DNA of 64,000 nucleotides from Salticus scenicus (taxonomy: Eukaryota; Arthropoda; Arachnida; Araneae; Salticidae). Each line of letters opens with the position of its first letter. The first letter of the stretch is position 1. The notes beneath the pieces were generated by a model. That model made no database searches. It was not told the origin of the DNA and saw only the letters and a list, made by a program, of their open reading frames with translations. The position numbers and the translations under genes are program-made. This document shows, piece after piece, positions 13,070-24,842 of this stretch. Location of the stretch: positions 329,735,527 to 329,799,526 of the forward strand of contig OZ005651.1 in assembly GCA_963930645.1 (NCBI GenBank). The letters run 5' to 3'.

Positions 13070-14338
13070 ATATAGATAGATCGTGCCCGTGCGAACAGAC
13101 AACTGAATTTTGATTGTTTATTCTACCCCAAAGCTAAAAAGAAAAAAAACAGAAGAAGGAGAGGGGGGGGGGGTTAGTATTGTATACTCCTCTCTCCGCA
13201 TCAATGCAACAGAAGAGCAAAATAAATATAGATAACTAATTTATTTGAAGGCACTATGACGTGGCGGGCTAGTGCGACCAAGTACAGATGCATGACATTT
13301 TAGGCTTGTGTGATGTGTGCTCCAGATGGTATTAATGCAGTGTTACATAAAGGTCCGACTGTGCAAGCTAAAAGAGTAGAAAGTTTGAGAATTTTAAAGA
13401 TATAAATAAAACTAGCTAATGATAAAACAAAATAGTCATTTTAATTAAAATAACGAGAGATTATTAAACACAGATTGCACTGATCGAGCTTATTTATACG
13501 AATTTGCTTTGCTAGCATCAGATATTATTTATTTATGAAATGCATAATAACATTAACATAACATGTCATATTTAAGGTATAACATGCACAAACGCTGCAA
13601 ATGTGTCAAAAATTATAGCTGAATTTATAGTTCCATATTTTAAAGCTTTTTAAATAGAAGTAATATTTAATAGTAAACTTTTCTAAATTTCTGTAACAGT
13701 TTTCACTGATCAAATCAAATAAAATTTTTTACTCGATTAATTATAGTATTAAAAATCATAAAAGTTACCGTCAATGTGAATTTATGTTAAAACAGAAAAC
13801 TGCATATACAATATTTTTTAACCCCCCCCCCACCCCCACCCTCATACACACACACATCCTAAATTCTTTTCTACACATAAAATTTTAAGGAGGGGGATGT
13901 CTCTTTCAAAATAATTTTTGTGATAGGAATGATTATAGTAGAATTAACGACCGACCGAAATTAAGACCGTACCGTACAACGTACAATGACTTTCTTAGAA
14001 ACCTAGTAGGAATGCGATGAACCTTTCTTTGAAGTTTCCTTACAATAACTACACTCCTGAGCCCTACCTCCTCCCCCACAGTTAAATAAGTTTGATCTCT
14101 AAAAACATCATCATTCGTAAATTATTTTTCCTAGTACACGATTTCTCTCTCTCTGTGTGTGTGTGTCTTGGGGAGGGGGGGGGGGGGGAGAAAAGAATGA
14201 AAGAAGAAGAAAAAAATTAATTCTAATCGTTTAAGAGAAATTAACGAAGAAGGCTTTAAGAATTAGATTTCATTTTCTGTTTTAGAAACAATAAATAAAT
14301 AACTAAAAATAATAATAGTCAAAATTATTTTAAAAATA
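13070..14338. other. Unassigned AT-rich noncoding DNA
   Basis: No gene or element recognised. It holds G-, C- and CA-rich simple runs (around 13164, 13825-13855 and 14175-14190). Confidence 0.5.
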
Positions 14339-14551
14339 CAGTCGGCTGCAAAATTATTCGAGCACTAGCAATAATCCTTGTCAAAAAAGGTACACTTAAT
14401 ACAGCTTTGTTAAATAAATCCTTGTCGAGTCATGTTCTTAATCATTCTAAGAACACGATTCGACAAGGATTTACTTAGCAAAACAGTCTTAAGTGTACTT
14501 TTTAAATATAGGAATTATTGGCTAGTGCTCGAATAATTTTGCAGCCGACTG
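14339..14551. mobile_element. 213-bp palindromic MITE (TA-flanked)
   Basis: Ends CAGTCGGCTGCAAAATTATT and its mirror, flanked by TA at 14337-14338 and 14552-14553. The two halves pair along nearly their whole length, meeting near a TTCTTAATCATTCTAAGAA centre. A relative of exactly the same length lies at 23946-24158 and a half copy at 44330-44423. Likely mobilised by a Tc1/mariner transposase. Confidence 0.85.
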
Positions 14552-15289
14552 TAAACAATAACATAAAATTAATAAACAAACAAGTAGAATAAGAAATAAT
14601 ATAATAGTAAACAATATTCTAAAAAAAAAACTACCCCCCCCCCTCCCTCCCCTTTTCTTTTCTAATTTTGAGAATATAATTTCAATTTCATTTATATACT
14701 TTTATTTAGATAATATTTTCTAAGCTCTTTGTCTGAGAAATATAGGAAAAGCAAAATTTTAACAATCAATCATAAACGATAAAAGTTTTATATGTATTTA
14801 ATAAATACCGGTATGATTATAATTTTCTCTATTCTAGATGCCAACAAAAATGTTTTTCTAAATTCTCACTGCATTTCATATTTTAAAATAATGCGCTATT
14901 AATATATTAATAAAATAATAGTAAAAAAGTTAAATTTCCAAAGAATTATCCAAAGAATTCGCCAATAGCGTTCAATTTATAATAAATTTATAACGTAGTT
15001 GACAGGAGTAATTTTCACTATTGTATTAATAGTTATAACATATTATTATTATTACTTATTATTAATGAATTAATAAATTATTATATTATATTATTTGTAA
15101 CGAAATATAGTGAATTAGCTGAAACGTGCGATCTTCATAAAATACTTTTTATTTATTTAAAGTAGAGAGTTTTTCTTTTTTTCACTTTAATTAATACGCA
15201 TTTATTTTTAGACACTTGAGCATCGACTAGTTACTCAAAAATAGATTTTGTGGGTGAGATTTCACTCCAAATCCAAAAGCAAACCCTGC
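14552..15289. other. Unassigned AT-rich noncoding DNA
   Basis: Nothing recognised; C-run at 14633-14642 and AT-rich simple sequence. Confidence 0.5.
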
Positions 15290-15700
15290 TTATTCACCCA
15301 AAACATTTCACGTTCGCAGAAACCCGCCAGCAGAAATCCCATTTAAAATTCCCTATGACATAGCCGGCATCAGGCGCAATGACTCCAACTTGGGGGCGCA
15401 AACAGGTACACGGCTTTGTTCATTGCCGAGAATTCATTGGCTGGTGACGAGGAGTCGTGCCTTCTCATTGGTTGGAACGCTTGTCCTTTCGGGGTGCAGT
15501 GGGCCTTAGCAACAAAGTATGAAGACCGCTCCGAGAACTGAGAAGCGTCCAAGGCTGCGTTTTTATTGTTAAATTGTTGCCTTTGGAGCGATGTCTGCAG
15601 CCCTTTAATTCTGACGGAAAGAACGGTTTCCGAAACCGTCGCGAAAGAAACAAGCAAAACCGCAGGGATCGCGAATTATCAAATTACAGGGTTACGTAGA
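15290..15700. promoter_or_regulatory. CpG-richer block with CCAAT boxes; candidate promoter or 5' exon
   Basis: This is one of the few long stretches with no visible repeat structure and a clearly higher GC and CpG content than its surroundings. It contains two ATTGG boxes (inverted CCAAT, near 15434 and 15458) about 24 bp apart, a spacing typical of NF-Y-bound promoters, with no TATA box in evidence. Splice-donor-like CAG|GTAC occurs near 15400. ORFs in several frames overlap and none resembles a known protein. It could be the start of a host gene or long RNA transcribed out of the desert, or an unrecognised element. Confidence 0.3.
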
Positions 15701-16132
15701 CTTGATTTCGAAAGCTGAGAGACATAGGAAATGGGAACACAGATACAGCGATGACAATGATGCCGATGCGCTTACACTGAGAGCGCGATACTTACGATAA
15801 AGAAGTGAAGTTACATGAAGGAATACGCTTATGAATGAATGAAATTCAGGACTTTTTTGATGGAGGAAATGTTCATATTTAAGTTGCTATTCTCGGAAAT
15901 GAAAACAGCATTTATATGTTGTATATCGTTCAAAATGTTAAAATTATGTATTCACTCATGGTTAATTTAATGCGAAATTAGACAAAAATATTTTTTTACA
16001 TTTCAACTAACTCAATTATTTTTTAATTTTTCTTCATAGAAAACAGTGTAACATGTTAGATAATATAAGACATTATAAATAAATAAATAAAATGCATATT
16101 ATTAATTAAAACTGAAAATTAAAATTGAAAAT

Positions 16133-16167
<35 letters not shown>

Positions 16168-17235
16168 ACATTTTTACACCTGTTATGTCTGTCACGATAT
16201 TAAATAATTTTTACATGTTTATTTGCTAAATTTTGAAAAATTTCAAATGAAATATCAGATGAATGTCTTATTTATATAAGTTAAAATCTCTGAACTTCAA
16301 ATGTGTCTCAATTTAGAGCAATCGAGTGATAAAGATGAGTCACTGAAAATATGTTTTTTGTCATGTCCATCACACTACATTTTTACCTTATTAAGTGTAA
16401 ATTATTTTTCTTAAATTAAAAGTTTTGTATTATTTATAAGCAAGACATATATCAGCACGCCAGAAATTCACTAAGATAAGTAATATTTAGTAATTAAAAT
16501 TGGACAAGAAAGTTGTCTGATCAATAATCCCTAACAAGTGAAATTAACCTCATAAGAATCCTTTTTAACGTCGTTTTTAACCTTTTTATCTTTTTTAACC
16601 TCATAAGAATCTTGTGGTTGCATAGCGCAACCACAAATTTTAATTCGAAATTGCAAAAACTGTCCCCGGAAATTTTTTATGAAATTTTTCTTTCCTAACT
16701 TAGACAAATAACTTCATTTGTTTCTTGTCTTTTAATATTGTTGGTGATTTCTGGCGGCTGTTGAGTTTAATTGAAGAAAATATGCTTGCCCCTGAAAGGG
16801 TTAATCAAAACATACAAAAGTATACAGAAAAATATTTTCGAATTCATTTTATTAGTGGCTTTGTGTGAGAGAGAGACAGATGAAGATGTAATTACAAACT
16901 TGGTTTTTAGCAAAGTTGCTAACATCCTAATTAAAAATCCGTTGGATTGTTAATACCCACATTTATTTATTTATTTATTTTTTTTTTTTTTTTTTCACAC
17001 TAGGTTTTTTTTTTTTTTTTTTTTGTCCCAAATGCTTCAGTGAAATTAATAGAGCAACGGTATACAGGGTTCGTACACTCCTTATTTTTCGGATCCAGTT
17101 AAATTTTATAGCAATTTTTGTCATAAAATAAGCTTATAATTTTAAATAATATTTTATTTTAAAAAAAATGCGGTGGAAGAATTTTTACAAAAGGGCAGGT
17201 CCGTGCGAAGCTTGGTATATATATATATATATATA
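15701..17235. other. Unassigned noncoding DNA
   Basis: No gene recognised. An A-run lies at 16137-16164, T-runs at 16980-16995 and 17007-17024, and a (TA)n tract just before the Helitron-like border at 17217-17235. A short direct repetition of AACCTCATAAGAATC occurs near 16546 and 16598. Confidence 0.5.
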
Positions 17236-20232
17236 CTAGCAGGCTTTACCCGCTTCGCTGGTCACTATATTTAAAGGAACCTCTTTTTTATATTGCTTTA
17301 TGGGGAAAAAAACTGAAATCGATTAAAAGCTTGCTTTGTGTTCCCGCTGCCTTCGGCAGCGACTTGTTCGTCTTCGCAGCCTCCTGTGCTTGGCCCTACT
17401 GCCTGCGACAATGGCTAACCCGTCCCCCAATGGCTTACCCGTTCATAAACGATGCAGGCGACGCCCGCTTCGCTGGTCCCTATTTTTAAATGAATCACTA
17501 TTATTACTCAATTCTCAGAATTGCATTAATTTTTATCACGTGAAAAAAAAAGAGAAACAAAATCTGATTAGGAAAAATGTCGCACCGGGTTCTCACTGCC
17601 TTCGGAAAAAAATCCCAAAATGTTCTAACTCTTATTTCTATTTTTTCCCCCTTTGCCCCCCCCCACCCGTCTATGCTAATAATTTTACAAATTCGAAAAT
17701 ATCTGCAATCGATTTGTAAGTATCATAAACCTCTATGCACCAGTTTTGAACGATCTATCTCTATTTTTATTTTTTTGCCCCTCCGCTCCCTCCCCCCTTC
17801 CCGCCCCTCCCAATAATTTTAAAAATTCAAAAATATCCTCAATCGATTTGTAGGTATCGAAAACCTCTATGTACCAATTTTGAATGATCTAACTCTATTT
17901 TATTTTTTTTTTGCCCCTCCGCCCTCCCCCCTTCCTGGCCCTTCTAATAACTTTACACTTTCGAAAATATCCCCATTCGACTTGCAGGCCTCTAAAACCT
18001 ATCTGTACCAATTTTGAATGGCCTAAATGTATTTCTATTTGTTTTTGCCCATAGCCCCCCCCCTTACCGCCCCTCCTAATAATTTTACAAATTCGAAAAT
18101 ATCCCCAATCGATTTGTAAGTATCGAAAACCTCTATATACCAGTTTTGAACGATCTAACTCTATTTTTATTTTTTTGCCCCCCCCCCCCCTCCGCCCTCC
18201 CCCTTTCTCACCCCTCCTAATAACTTTACACTTTCGAAAATATCCCCTTTCGACTTGCAGGCCTCTAAAACCTGTCTGTACCAATTTTATGAACGGCCTA
18301 ACTGTATTTCGATTTGTTTTTGCTCATAGCCCCCTCTTACCGCCCCTCCTTACCGCCCCTCCTAATAATTTTTACAAATTCGAAAATATCCGCAATTGAT
18401 TTGTAAGTATCGAAAACTTCTATAAACCAATTTTGAACAATCTAACTCCATTTTTATTTTTTTGCCCCCCCCCCTCTCCTCTCCCCCCTTCTCGCCCCTC
18501 CTAATAACTTTACACTTTCAAAAATATCCCCATTCGACTTGCAGGCTTCTTAAACCTATCTATACCAATTTTGAACAGCCTAACTGTATTTCTATTTGTT
18601 TTTGCCCCATAGCCCCCCTTACCGCCCCACCCCCTACCCGCCCCTCCTAATAATTTTACAAATTCAAAAATATCCGCAATCGATTTTCAAGTATCGAAAA
18701 CCTCTATGTACCAATTTTGAACGATCTGACACTATTTTTATTTTTTGCCCCCCCCTCTCCCCTCCCCCCTTCTTGCCCTTCCTAATAACTTTACACTTTC
18801 GAAAATATCCCCATTCGACTTGCAGGCCTCTAAAACCTATCTGTACCAATTTTGAATGGCCTAAATGTATTTCTATTTGTTTTTGCCCATAGCCCCCCCC
18901 CTTACCGCCCCTCCTAATAATTTTACAAATTCGAAAATATCCCCAATCGATTTGTAAGTATCGAAAACCTCTATATACCAGTTTTGAACGATCTAACTCT
19001 ATTTTTATTTTTTTGCCCCCCCCCCCTCCGCCCTCCCCCTTTCTCACCCCTCCTAATAACTTTACACTTTCGAAAATATCCCCTTTCGACTTGCAGGCCT
19101 CTAAAACCTGTCTGTACCAATTTTATGAACGGCCTAACTGTATTTCTATTTGTTTTTGCTCATAGCCCCCTCTTACCGCCCCTCCTTACCGCCCCTCCTA
19201 ATAATTTTTACAAATTCGAAAATATCCGCAATTGATTTGTAAGTATCGAAAACTTCTATAAACCAATTTTGAACAATCTAACTCCATTTTTATTTTTTTG
19301 CCCCCCCCCCCTCTCCTCTCCCCCCTTCTCGCCCCTCCTAATAACTTTACACTTTCAAAAATATCCCCATTCGACTTGCAGGCTTCTTAAACCTATCTAT
19401 ACCAATTTTGAACAGCCTAACTGTATTTCTATTTGTTTTTGCCCCATAGCCCCCCTTACCGCCCCACCCCCTACCCGCCCCTCCTAATAATTTTACAAAT
19501 TCAAAAATATCCGCAATCGATTTTCAAGTATCGAAAACCTCTATGTACCAATTTTGAACGATCTGACACTATTTTTATTTTTTGCCCCCCCCTCTCCCCT
19601 CCCCCCTTCTTGCCCTTCCTAATAACTTTACACGATCGAAAATATCCCCATTCGACTTGCAGGCCTTTAAAACCTATCTGTACCAATTTTGAACGGCCTA
19701 ACTGTATTTCTATTTGTTTTTGCTCCATAGCCCCCCCCTTGCTGCCCCACCTGGGGGCTGAATTTCTAAAATTCCAGAAATTGGTTTTTAGATAGTTGCA
19801 TTAGCTATATTTTCGAGCAAAAATTTCACGTATATCTATTTTTTTTTGTTTGAGATATATAGGATTATGCGAAATCACGTTTTACGCATGTGAAATCACG
19901 TTTTGCCCCTCCCCCCCCCCGCCCCCCTTGGGGACCGAATTTCAAAAATTCCAGAAATCGATTTTTAGACATTTGTATTAGCTATATTTTAAAGCAAAAA
20001 TTTTACGGATATCTGTTTTTTTGTTTGAGATATGAAGGATTTTGTGAAATCACGTTTTGCCCCCTCCCCTCCCCTCTTTGGGGGGCGAATTTTGTAAAAT
20101 CGCTTGCGGCGTTGCGTTTCTCGGGTCGTATACATTAACCGTGCCGAATTTTGTCCCGGTCGGTGAAACGGCCTAGGTTTCTATAGCGCACAGACACACA
20201 CACAGACAGACTCTGCTCTTTTATAATAAATG
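17236..20232 (-). mobile_element. Helitron-like element carrying a C-rich satellite
   Basis: The left edge reads, on the minus strand, as CTAG|T, matching the 3' terminus of Helitrons. The right edge, near 20232 on the minus strand, starts with a TC-rich 'TTATAAAAGAGCAGAG' segment plausible for a 5' terminus, but the exact base is uncertain. Phrases near the left end (CCGCTTCGCTGGTC and TTCCCGCTGCCTTCGG) match the element at 10450. No Rep/helicase coding region is present, so it is non-autonomous. Most of its body is the satellite described separately. The alternative is a satellite array that happens to lie between two copies of an unrelated repeat. Confidence 0.5.
17600..19745. repeat. C-rich satellite with alternating A/B monomers and an 838-bp higher-order repeat
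   Basis: Monomers of about 130-155 bp alternate between type A (TTTTACAAATTCGAAAATATC, then ATCGATTTGTAAG) and type B (CTTTACACTTTCGAAAATATC, then TTCGACTTGCAGG); each ends in a CCCC/CCTCC tract. A/B starts are near 18068, 18224, 18363, 18501, 18648 and 18783, and the series then repeats from 18906. Sequence at 18008 onward matches sequence at 18846 onward at an offset of 836-838 bp with very few changes beyond C-run length. That is three A/B dimers repeated twice. ORFs across it (PPP/LPP-rich) are shadows of the repeat. Confidence 0.85.
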
Positions 20233-20585
20233 AGAGAGAGAGAGAGAGAAAAAAAAAAAGAGAGCCGTATAGTTTTGATGTTAAACAGATGCACCGCTAC
20301 TTGCATAGTAGATTTTTGCATGATAAAACAATCACAAATAGGGGAAGATAGGAATTTTTTAGAAATAAGTTTACAATTAGGATTTGCCTATTTTTCATAC
20401 GAGTATTATTTAAAAATCTCATCAAAATTGATAACATTAAAAAATATATATATTTTTTTTCACTTATATGCTAAATAGGTTTTATTCCATTTGTAAATTA
20501 TCTTCTTTTAGATATTTTCCTCTGTTTTATAGAAAATCTTTAAAAGGTCCTTTAAAATATTTTAAAAGGTCCTTAAAATCAGGAG

Positions 20586-20925
20586 TGATTTCATAGTGGA
20601 ATGGTCAGCGCTTTGGGCTCTGGCCTTCAGTTGCCAGGTGGCTGGTTTGATATCCTGTTTAGACACGGAAGTTCGTAATGCACTATCGAAATGATGACGT
20701 CAGTGGCCTGAAATTTCGTCTGCTCGGTACAAGCGGAACTATTTCCTATGGGAATTTAACATTAGCTACAGAGCTCGATTGTACCGAGCAGGCGAAATTT
20801 CAAGCTATTGACGTCATACTTCGATAGCGTATAGTTCGGAATATATTTTAAGTCCGGATTAATGAGTTTTAACGTGCAAAAAATGACCGTAGAGCGACAA
20901 CCCAATCCAACTCTGAAAAGCAGGT
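20586..20925 (+). mobile_element. SINE family 2 copy, interrupted by a fold-back insert
   Basis: The head is tRNA-like: GTGGAATGGTCAGCGC (A-box region) and GGCTGGTTTGATATCC (B-box-like). The tail, after a fold-back insert, resumes with AAAAAATGACCGTAGAGCG, the mirror of the tail at 48546-48600. Relatives are at 48546, 49100 and 51033, all on the minus strand. Confidence 0.55.
20677..20832. mobile_element. Small fold-back insert with TGACGTCA core
   Basis: Inverted ends resemble CACTATCGAAATGATGACG on the left and the mirror GACGTCATACTTCGATAG on the right; borders are approximate. The inner inverted phrase around 'CTGCTCGGTAC' pairs with 'GTACCGAGCAG'. The ends are similar in plan to the 677-bp element at 26501, so they may be cousins. 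Confidence 0.55.
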
Positions 20926-22377
20926 ATTTAACAAAATCCAGTACACCGTGAGAAATACAGAGACAAACCGAGTACTAGTAAGCGTATTCACCGCAATGGA
21001 ACAATGGGTAACGTAGTTACGTTATGGTTACGTCATAATTACGTCACCGGTCGATGACAAAGCCATCTGGTGCTGGCGGTACCTGAACTACTTAGGCTGA
21101 AACTACGCATGCTCGAATAGAATTTGCTTACTCGCGCGATGCTCCATATTTAACATTAAAATTGAATTGTGCTCGAGCGAATTTATATCTGAACGGAAAA
21201 ATTCATGTATTTTTAAAATATTCATATTCCGCATATTTTCCCGTATTTTAAGGTAATTAATATATTTTACAATTAACTTTTAAAAAGTACTTTTTCAATA
21301 CTTCTTACAATTTATATAATTATTGAAATCTTAATTTCTTCAATTTTTCATTCATTAATGAACAAGAGAAAATCTGTGGAATTTTGAATTCGGTTGCTTT
21401 TGTTATGAGGTTAGAACAAGTTAATGTGTATATATTTGTTCATTCCTAAATGTTATTTTAGTTATAGATTTGGTTTTAAAGCGATTACAAACATATTTTG
21501 TTTTAGATGATAAAATTTTTGCGAATGATTTCGTCTGCGTCTGATTGATTTTATGGAACATGACATAATTTTTTTTTTAAATAAAGGAAATAGTAATAAA
21601 GTTACCTTTTATGAGAGATTCCTTTTAAAAAATTTAATTTCACCCCCCCCCTCACCCCCCAAAAAAAATAAAAATAAAAATAAAAAATAAATAATAATAA
21701 TAATTTTGAAAATTGCGTACATTAACATTTCTTCTGAAATTACTAATACATGAATTGTTTCGTATTTACAATACAATTTTCAACATTAGAAGATCAATTT
21801 AAAAAATTATATTTTACACTAATTAATTCTGGCTTTCTCTAAGTGTGATTATTTATTTGAAATTATAGCAAATTTCTAACATGTTTTGTATTTAAAGTCA
21901 AATGTACGCTAATAATTTCAAGTACATAATCCCATCCATTCTTCGACCACATTTCATGAAACCATGGAAGCATCTGCGCAAGTGCTAACTCAACGAGTCC
22001 AATGCTAAAATAGGGGTGACAGTCATCTGACTCAGAGAAAATGAGCAATAACAGAGCGCAGAATTACTGGATGTTTTCCAAATTTCAAACTGTCGTTCAA
22101 GCTGGCATCCCTCCAACATTTTGGACGCGCCCTTACTGCTAGTTTTAGGTTATGTGGCTGCACTGTATAACGTTCATTTAGGGTCAGAATTAATTCTTGT
22201 TTACTTTAAAAACATAAGAGATAACATTTTAAAAGAAAGAACAATAGGGACGGGTTTTTCAGGTTTTTATTTGGGTACCGCAAACACACACTGCACTCCG
22301 GGAAGCGCTACTGTCGAGTTTACTTTGCGACATTTTTTTAACACTGTGTGAACAAGCTTACTCTGGAAAGCTTTATA
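20926..22377. other. Unassigned AT-rich noncoding DNA
   Basis: No gene recognised. Includes C-run and (AAAAT)n sequence at 21643-21700. Confidence 0.5.
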
Positions 22378-22579
22378 CAGAGTTGCCATTTTTTATAATT
22401 TATTCCGGAGCATTTTCAGCCACGCCTTCTATTCCGCAACAAAAATTTCGTGGGTCATTTCTCTACAATATGTGAGAACAATTAAATAAGAAGAAAATCA
22501 TTGTTAAAAATTACTGGTGTGAAAGAAAAAGGTGGAGCTAAGAATGCTCTGGAATAAATTATAAAATTTGGCAACTCTG
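22378..22579. mobile_element. MITE of the TTGCCA family (copy 1)
   Basis: Ends CAGAGTTGCCA and TGGCAACTCTG are inverted, and the inner inverted region ATAATTTATTCCGGAGCAT pairs with its mirror at 22537-22560. Interior phrases (ACTGGTGTGAAA) match the MITEs at 55221 and 57143. No clear target duplication was found. Confidence 0.65.
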
Positions 22580-23227
22580 AAAATACACAAAATCCAGTTA
22601 TCTACTGGTAAATCCAGTAGAATAGGTCCAATTTTAATATTATTTAATTAACTTATTTATTTTACAAACTTATATATCCGAAATCAACAATGTTTGAAAA
22701 CAATTTATTCGAAAGCTAAAAAATATATGAGATATTTTCTTGAACTTTCTTCTATATCATTTTATATAATATCAGTTAACATGCGCAACCATGGGCGCCC
22801 ATTTTTAAAAAATTCATGGGGAGCACAATCTGTCTTTCGTTTTTTCGGAGAGGCAGTGCTTTGCTCTATACCCCACCCCTCTTCTTTTACTTTACAATCA
22901 AGTTTTCCTTAATTCGAATTTAATGTTTTTTTTTTTTTTATAAAAAATTATATGAAAAGTAAGGGTTTTCTATTCCGGGCATTCTGCTTATTCTTTATGT
23001 CAATGTCAAGTGAAAGATTGTTACCACTTAAAATAAAATGTCTTGATTAGAAAATATTTTAGAACAATAATTTTATTTTGTATCCCAAAATGTTTCTTTT
23101 TATTTGTGACAGTTTTAGTTTATTAAAGTACAATTTAAAAATTTACTGATTACAGATCGTTATGTAAATCGAATTATTTTATGCGGTACCACGACTTTGT
23201 ATATAATATATATATATATATATATAA
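22580..23227. other. Unassigned AT-rich noncoding DNA
   Basis: Nothing recognised. A (TA)n tract lies near 23203-23227. Confidence 0.5.
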
Positions 23228-23699
23228 TTATTCAGTAGGAAAGTTCTGTATCAGTGGAGGCGCTAACAACATGGGGGGGCCTTACCTCAAAATATTTGAA
23301 GAACCCCCCCTACTCAATAATAATAATAATAATACATTAGATTTTTTTATAATTCACTTTCAGCAGGACCTTACAGTCATGGAAAAAATTATAAGGACAC
23401 GTTGAAAAATGAGTATTATATATTAAAGTAATCATCAACTGAAAACAAAATTAAACATAATTTACTACTTGTAATTAGGAAGCATTATAAACCTGTTAGT
23501 ATGAAATTAAATTATAATAAAATTGTTAAATAACATATTAAGAGAAATGTATTATGTGAAATATGGAAAAAAATATAAATACATTATGAAATATGTCCCA
23601 AAATAAATTAATATTCTACAAAAATCACCTTTTTTTTCAATTATCCTAATTAATCTTCCGGTGACTGACTCAAAAAGTCCAATTGAAGTTTGTTTAGAA

Positions 23700-24589
23700 A
23701 TGTTTTTCTACGCCAATTCGATGGGTGATATCAGTTCGTCTTTATTTGCATATTGTGTGCCATTCTTATACACTTTTCGAGTTAAAATGCCCCACAGATT
23801 CTCTATGGGGTTTAAATCAGGGCACCTTGCCGACCAGTCCAGAAGTTTCACAGAACTGGTCTCGAACCATGAATGTGATGCACAAGACATATGGCAATTG
23901 GCATTGTCAAATAATCACCACCTGTGATAAGGCGTGCTTCAGGTACAGTCGGTAACAGAAGTGTCCGAACACTAGCAAAAATTCCTATGTAAAAAAAGTA
24001 CACTTTTTACGGTTTGGTTAAATAAATCCTTGTCAAATCCTGTTCTTAGTCAGTGTAAGAACAAGATTCGATAAGAATTTATCTAACAAAACCGTATGAA
24101 GTGTACTTTTATTACACAGGAATTTTTGCTAGTGTTCGGACACTTTTGTTACCGACTGTAATAAATTGTCAGCTAGCATATCGACATATGATTCTGAATT
24201 CATGCTACCTCGAATGGACACTATTGGTGTTGTTCCATTGACTGCAAAACTTGCCCACACCATCACAGAACCTCCTCCGAATTGTCGTTTGGAAAAAAAA
24301 AGTTTGTCTTTTCGCAAGTCCTACCAATAATGGCGAAAACCATCTGGTCAGTCCAAATTATTTATTATTATTTTTTTTTTCATCAGAAAATACGAAACCT
24401 TTCCATCGAGACCCAAGAGAAACGTGTTTCTTTTGTTTAATTCCAATCTAAGCTTCTTTTGAAGTTTTGTAAGTGGTGGACGTGGCCGTAGTTTAGCATA
24501 TCTAACATTTTAATTCTTTTGCAGAACATTACGCACTGTTCGGCTAGTGCATGGTAAATTCATTTCTGTTTTAATTTGAGTAGAACTCT

Positions 24590-24626
<37 letters not shown>

Positions 24627-24842
24627 CAAGCTCGACGGGCAGTTGCACGTTTCTAGCGCATAGTAAGAGTGGGAGACCTACCTGTACGCTTTTTCTTGCC
24701 ATATTCTTTTGAATTCTTCAAAAAATTATAAATTACTGTTTTAGATCTGTTTTTAACTTAATTGCAATTTCACGTCCACTCATTTTCTGTAAGCAATAAT
24801 TTGTCCCCTTTCAAATTCAGAGAGTTGTGTGCTGTTCGGCAT
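23700..24842 (-). pseudogene. Tc1-like transposase pseudogene
   Basis: The minus-strand start ATG is at 24842. The frame opens with MPNSTQLSEFERGQIIAYR, a typical Tc1 N-terminal helix-turn-helix, then breaks by stops, frameshifts and a long T-run. A middle part carries FGGGSVMVWASF, the conserved stretch between the first and second catalytic residues, and the last part carries CPDLNPIENLWG, which holds the final acidic residue. A 213-bp MITE splits the gene at 23946-24158. It cannot make an intact enzyme. Confidence 0.8.
23946..24158. mobile_element. 213-bp palindromic MITE (second copy)
   Basis: Ends CAGTCGGTAACAGAAGTGTC and its mirror, with TA at 23944-23945 and 24159-24160. The whole unit is a near-perfect hairpin and is exactly the same length as the copy at 14339 with similar internal phrases (AAATAAATCCTTGTC). 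It is inserted in the decayed Tc1 transposase. Confidence 0.85.

Noticed and set aside
15370..15657. A 95-residue minus-strand ORF in the CpG-richer block
   Set aside because: Another frame is also open across the same bases and no family resemblance is seen; high GC explains long open frames.
17336..19795. Several ORFs of 60-129 residues rich in P and L across the C-rich satellite
   Set aside because: They repeat with the satellite period, occur on both strands and in overlapping frames, and resemble no protein family; they are shadows of the repeat.
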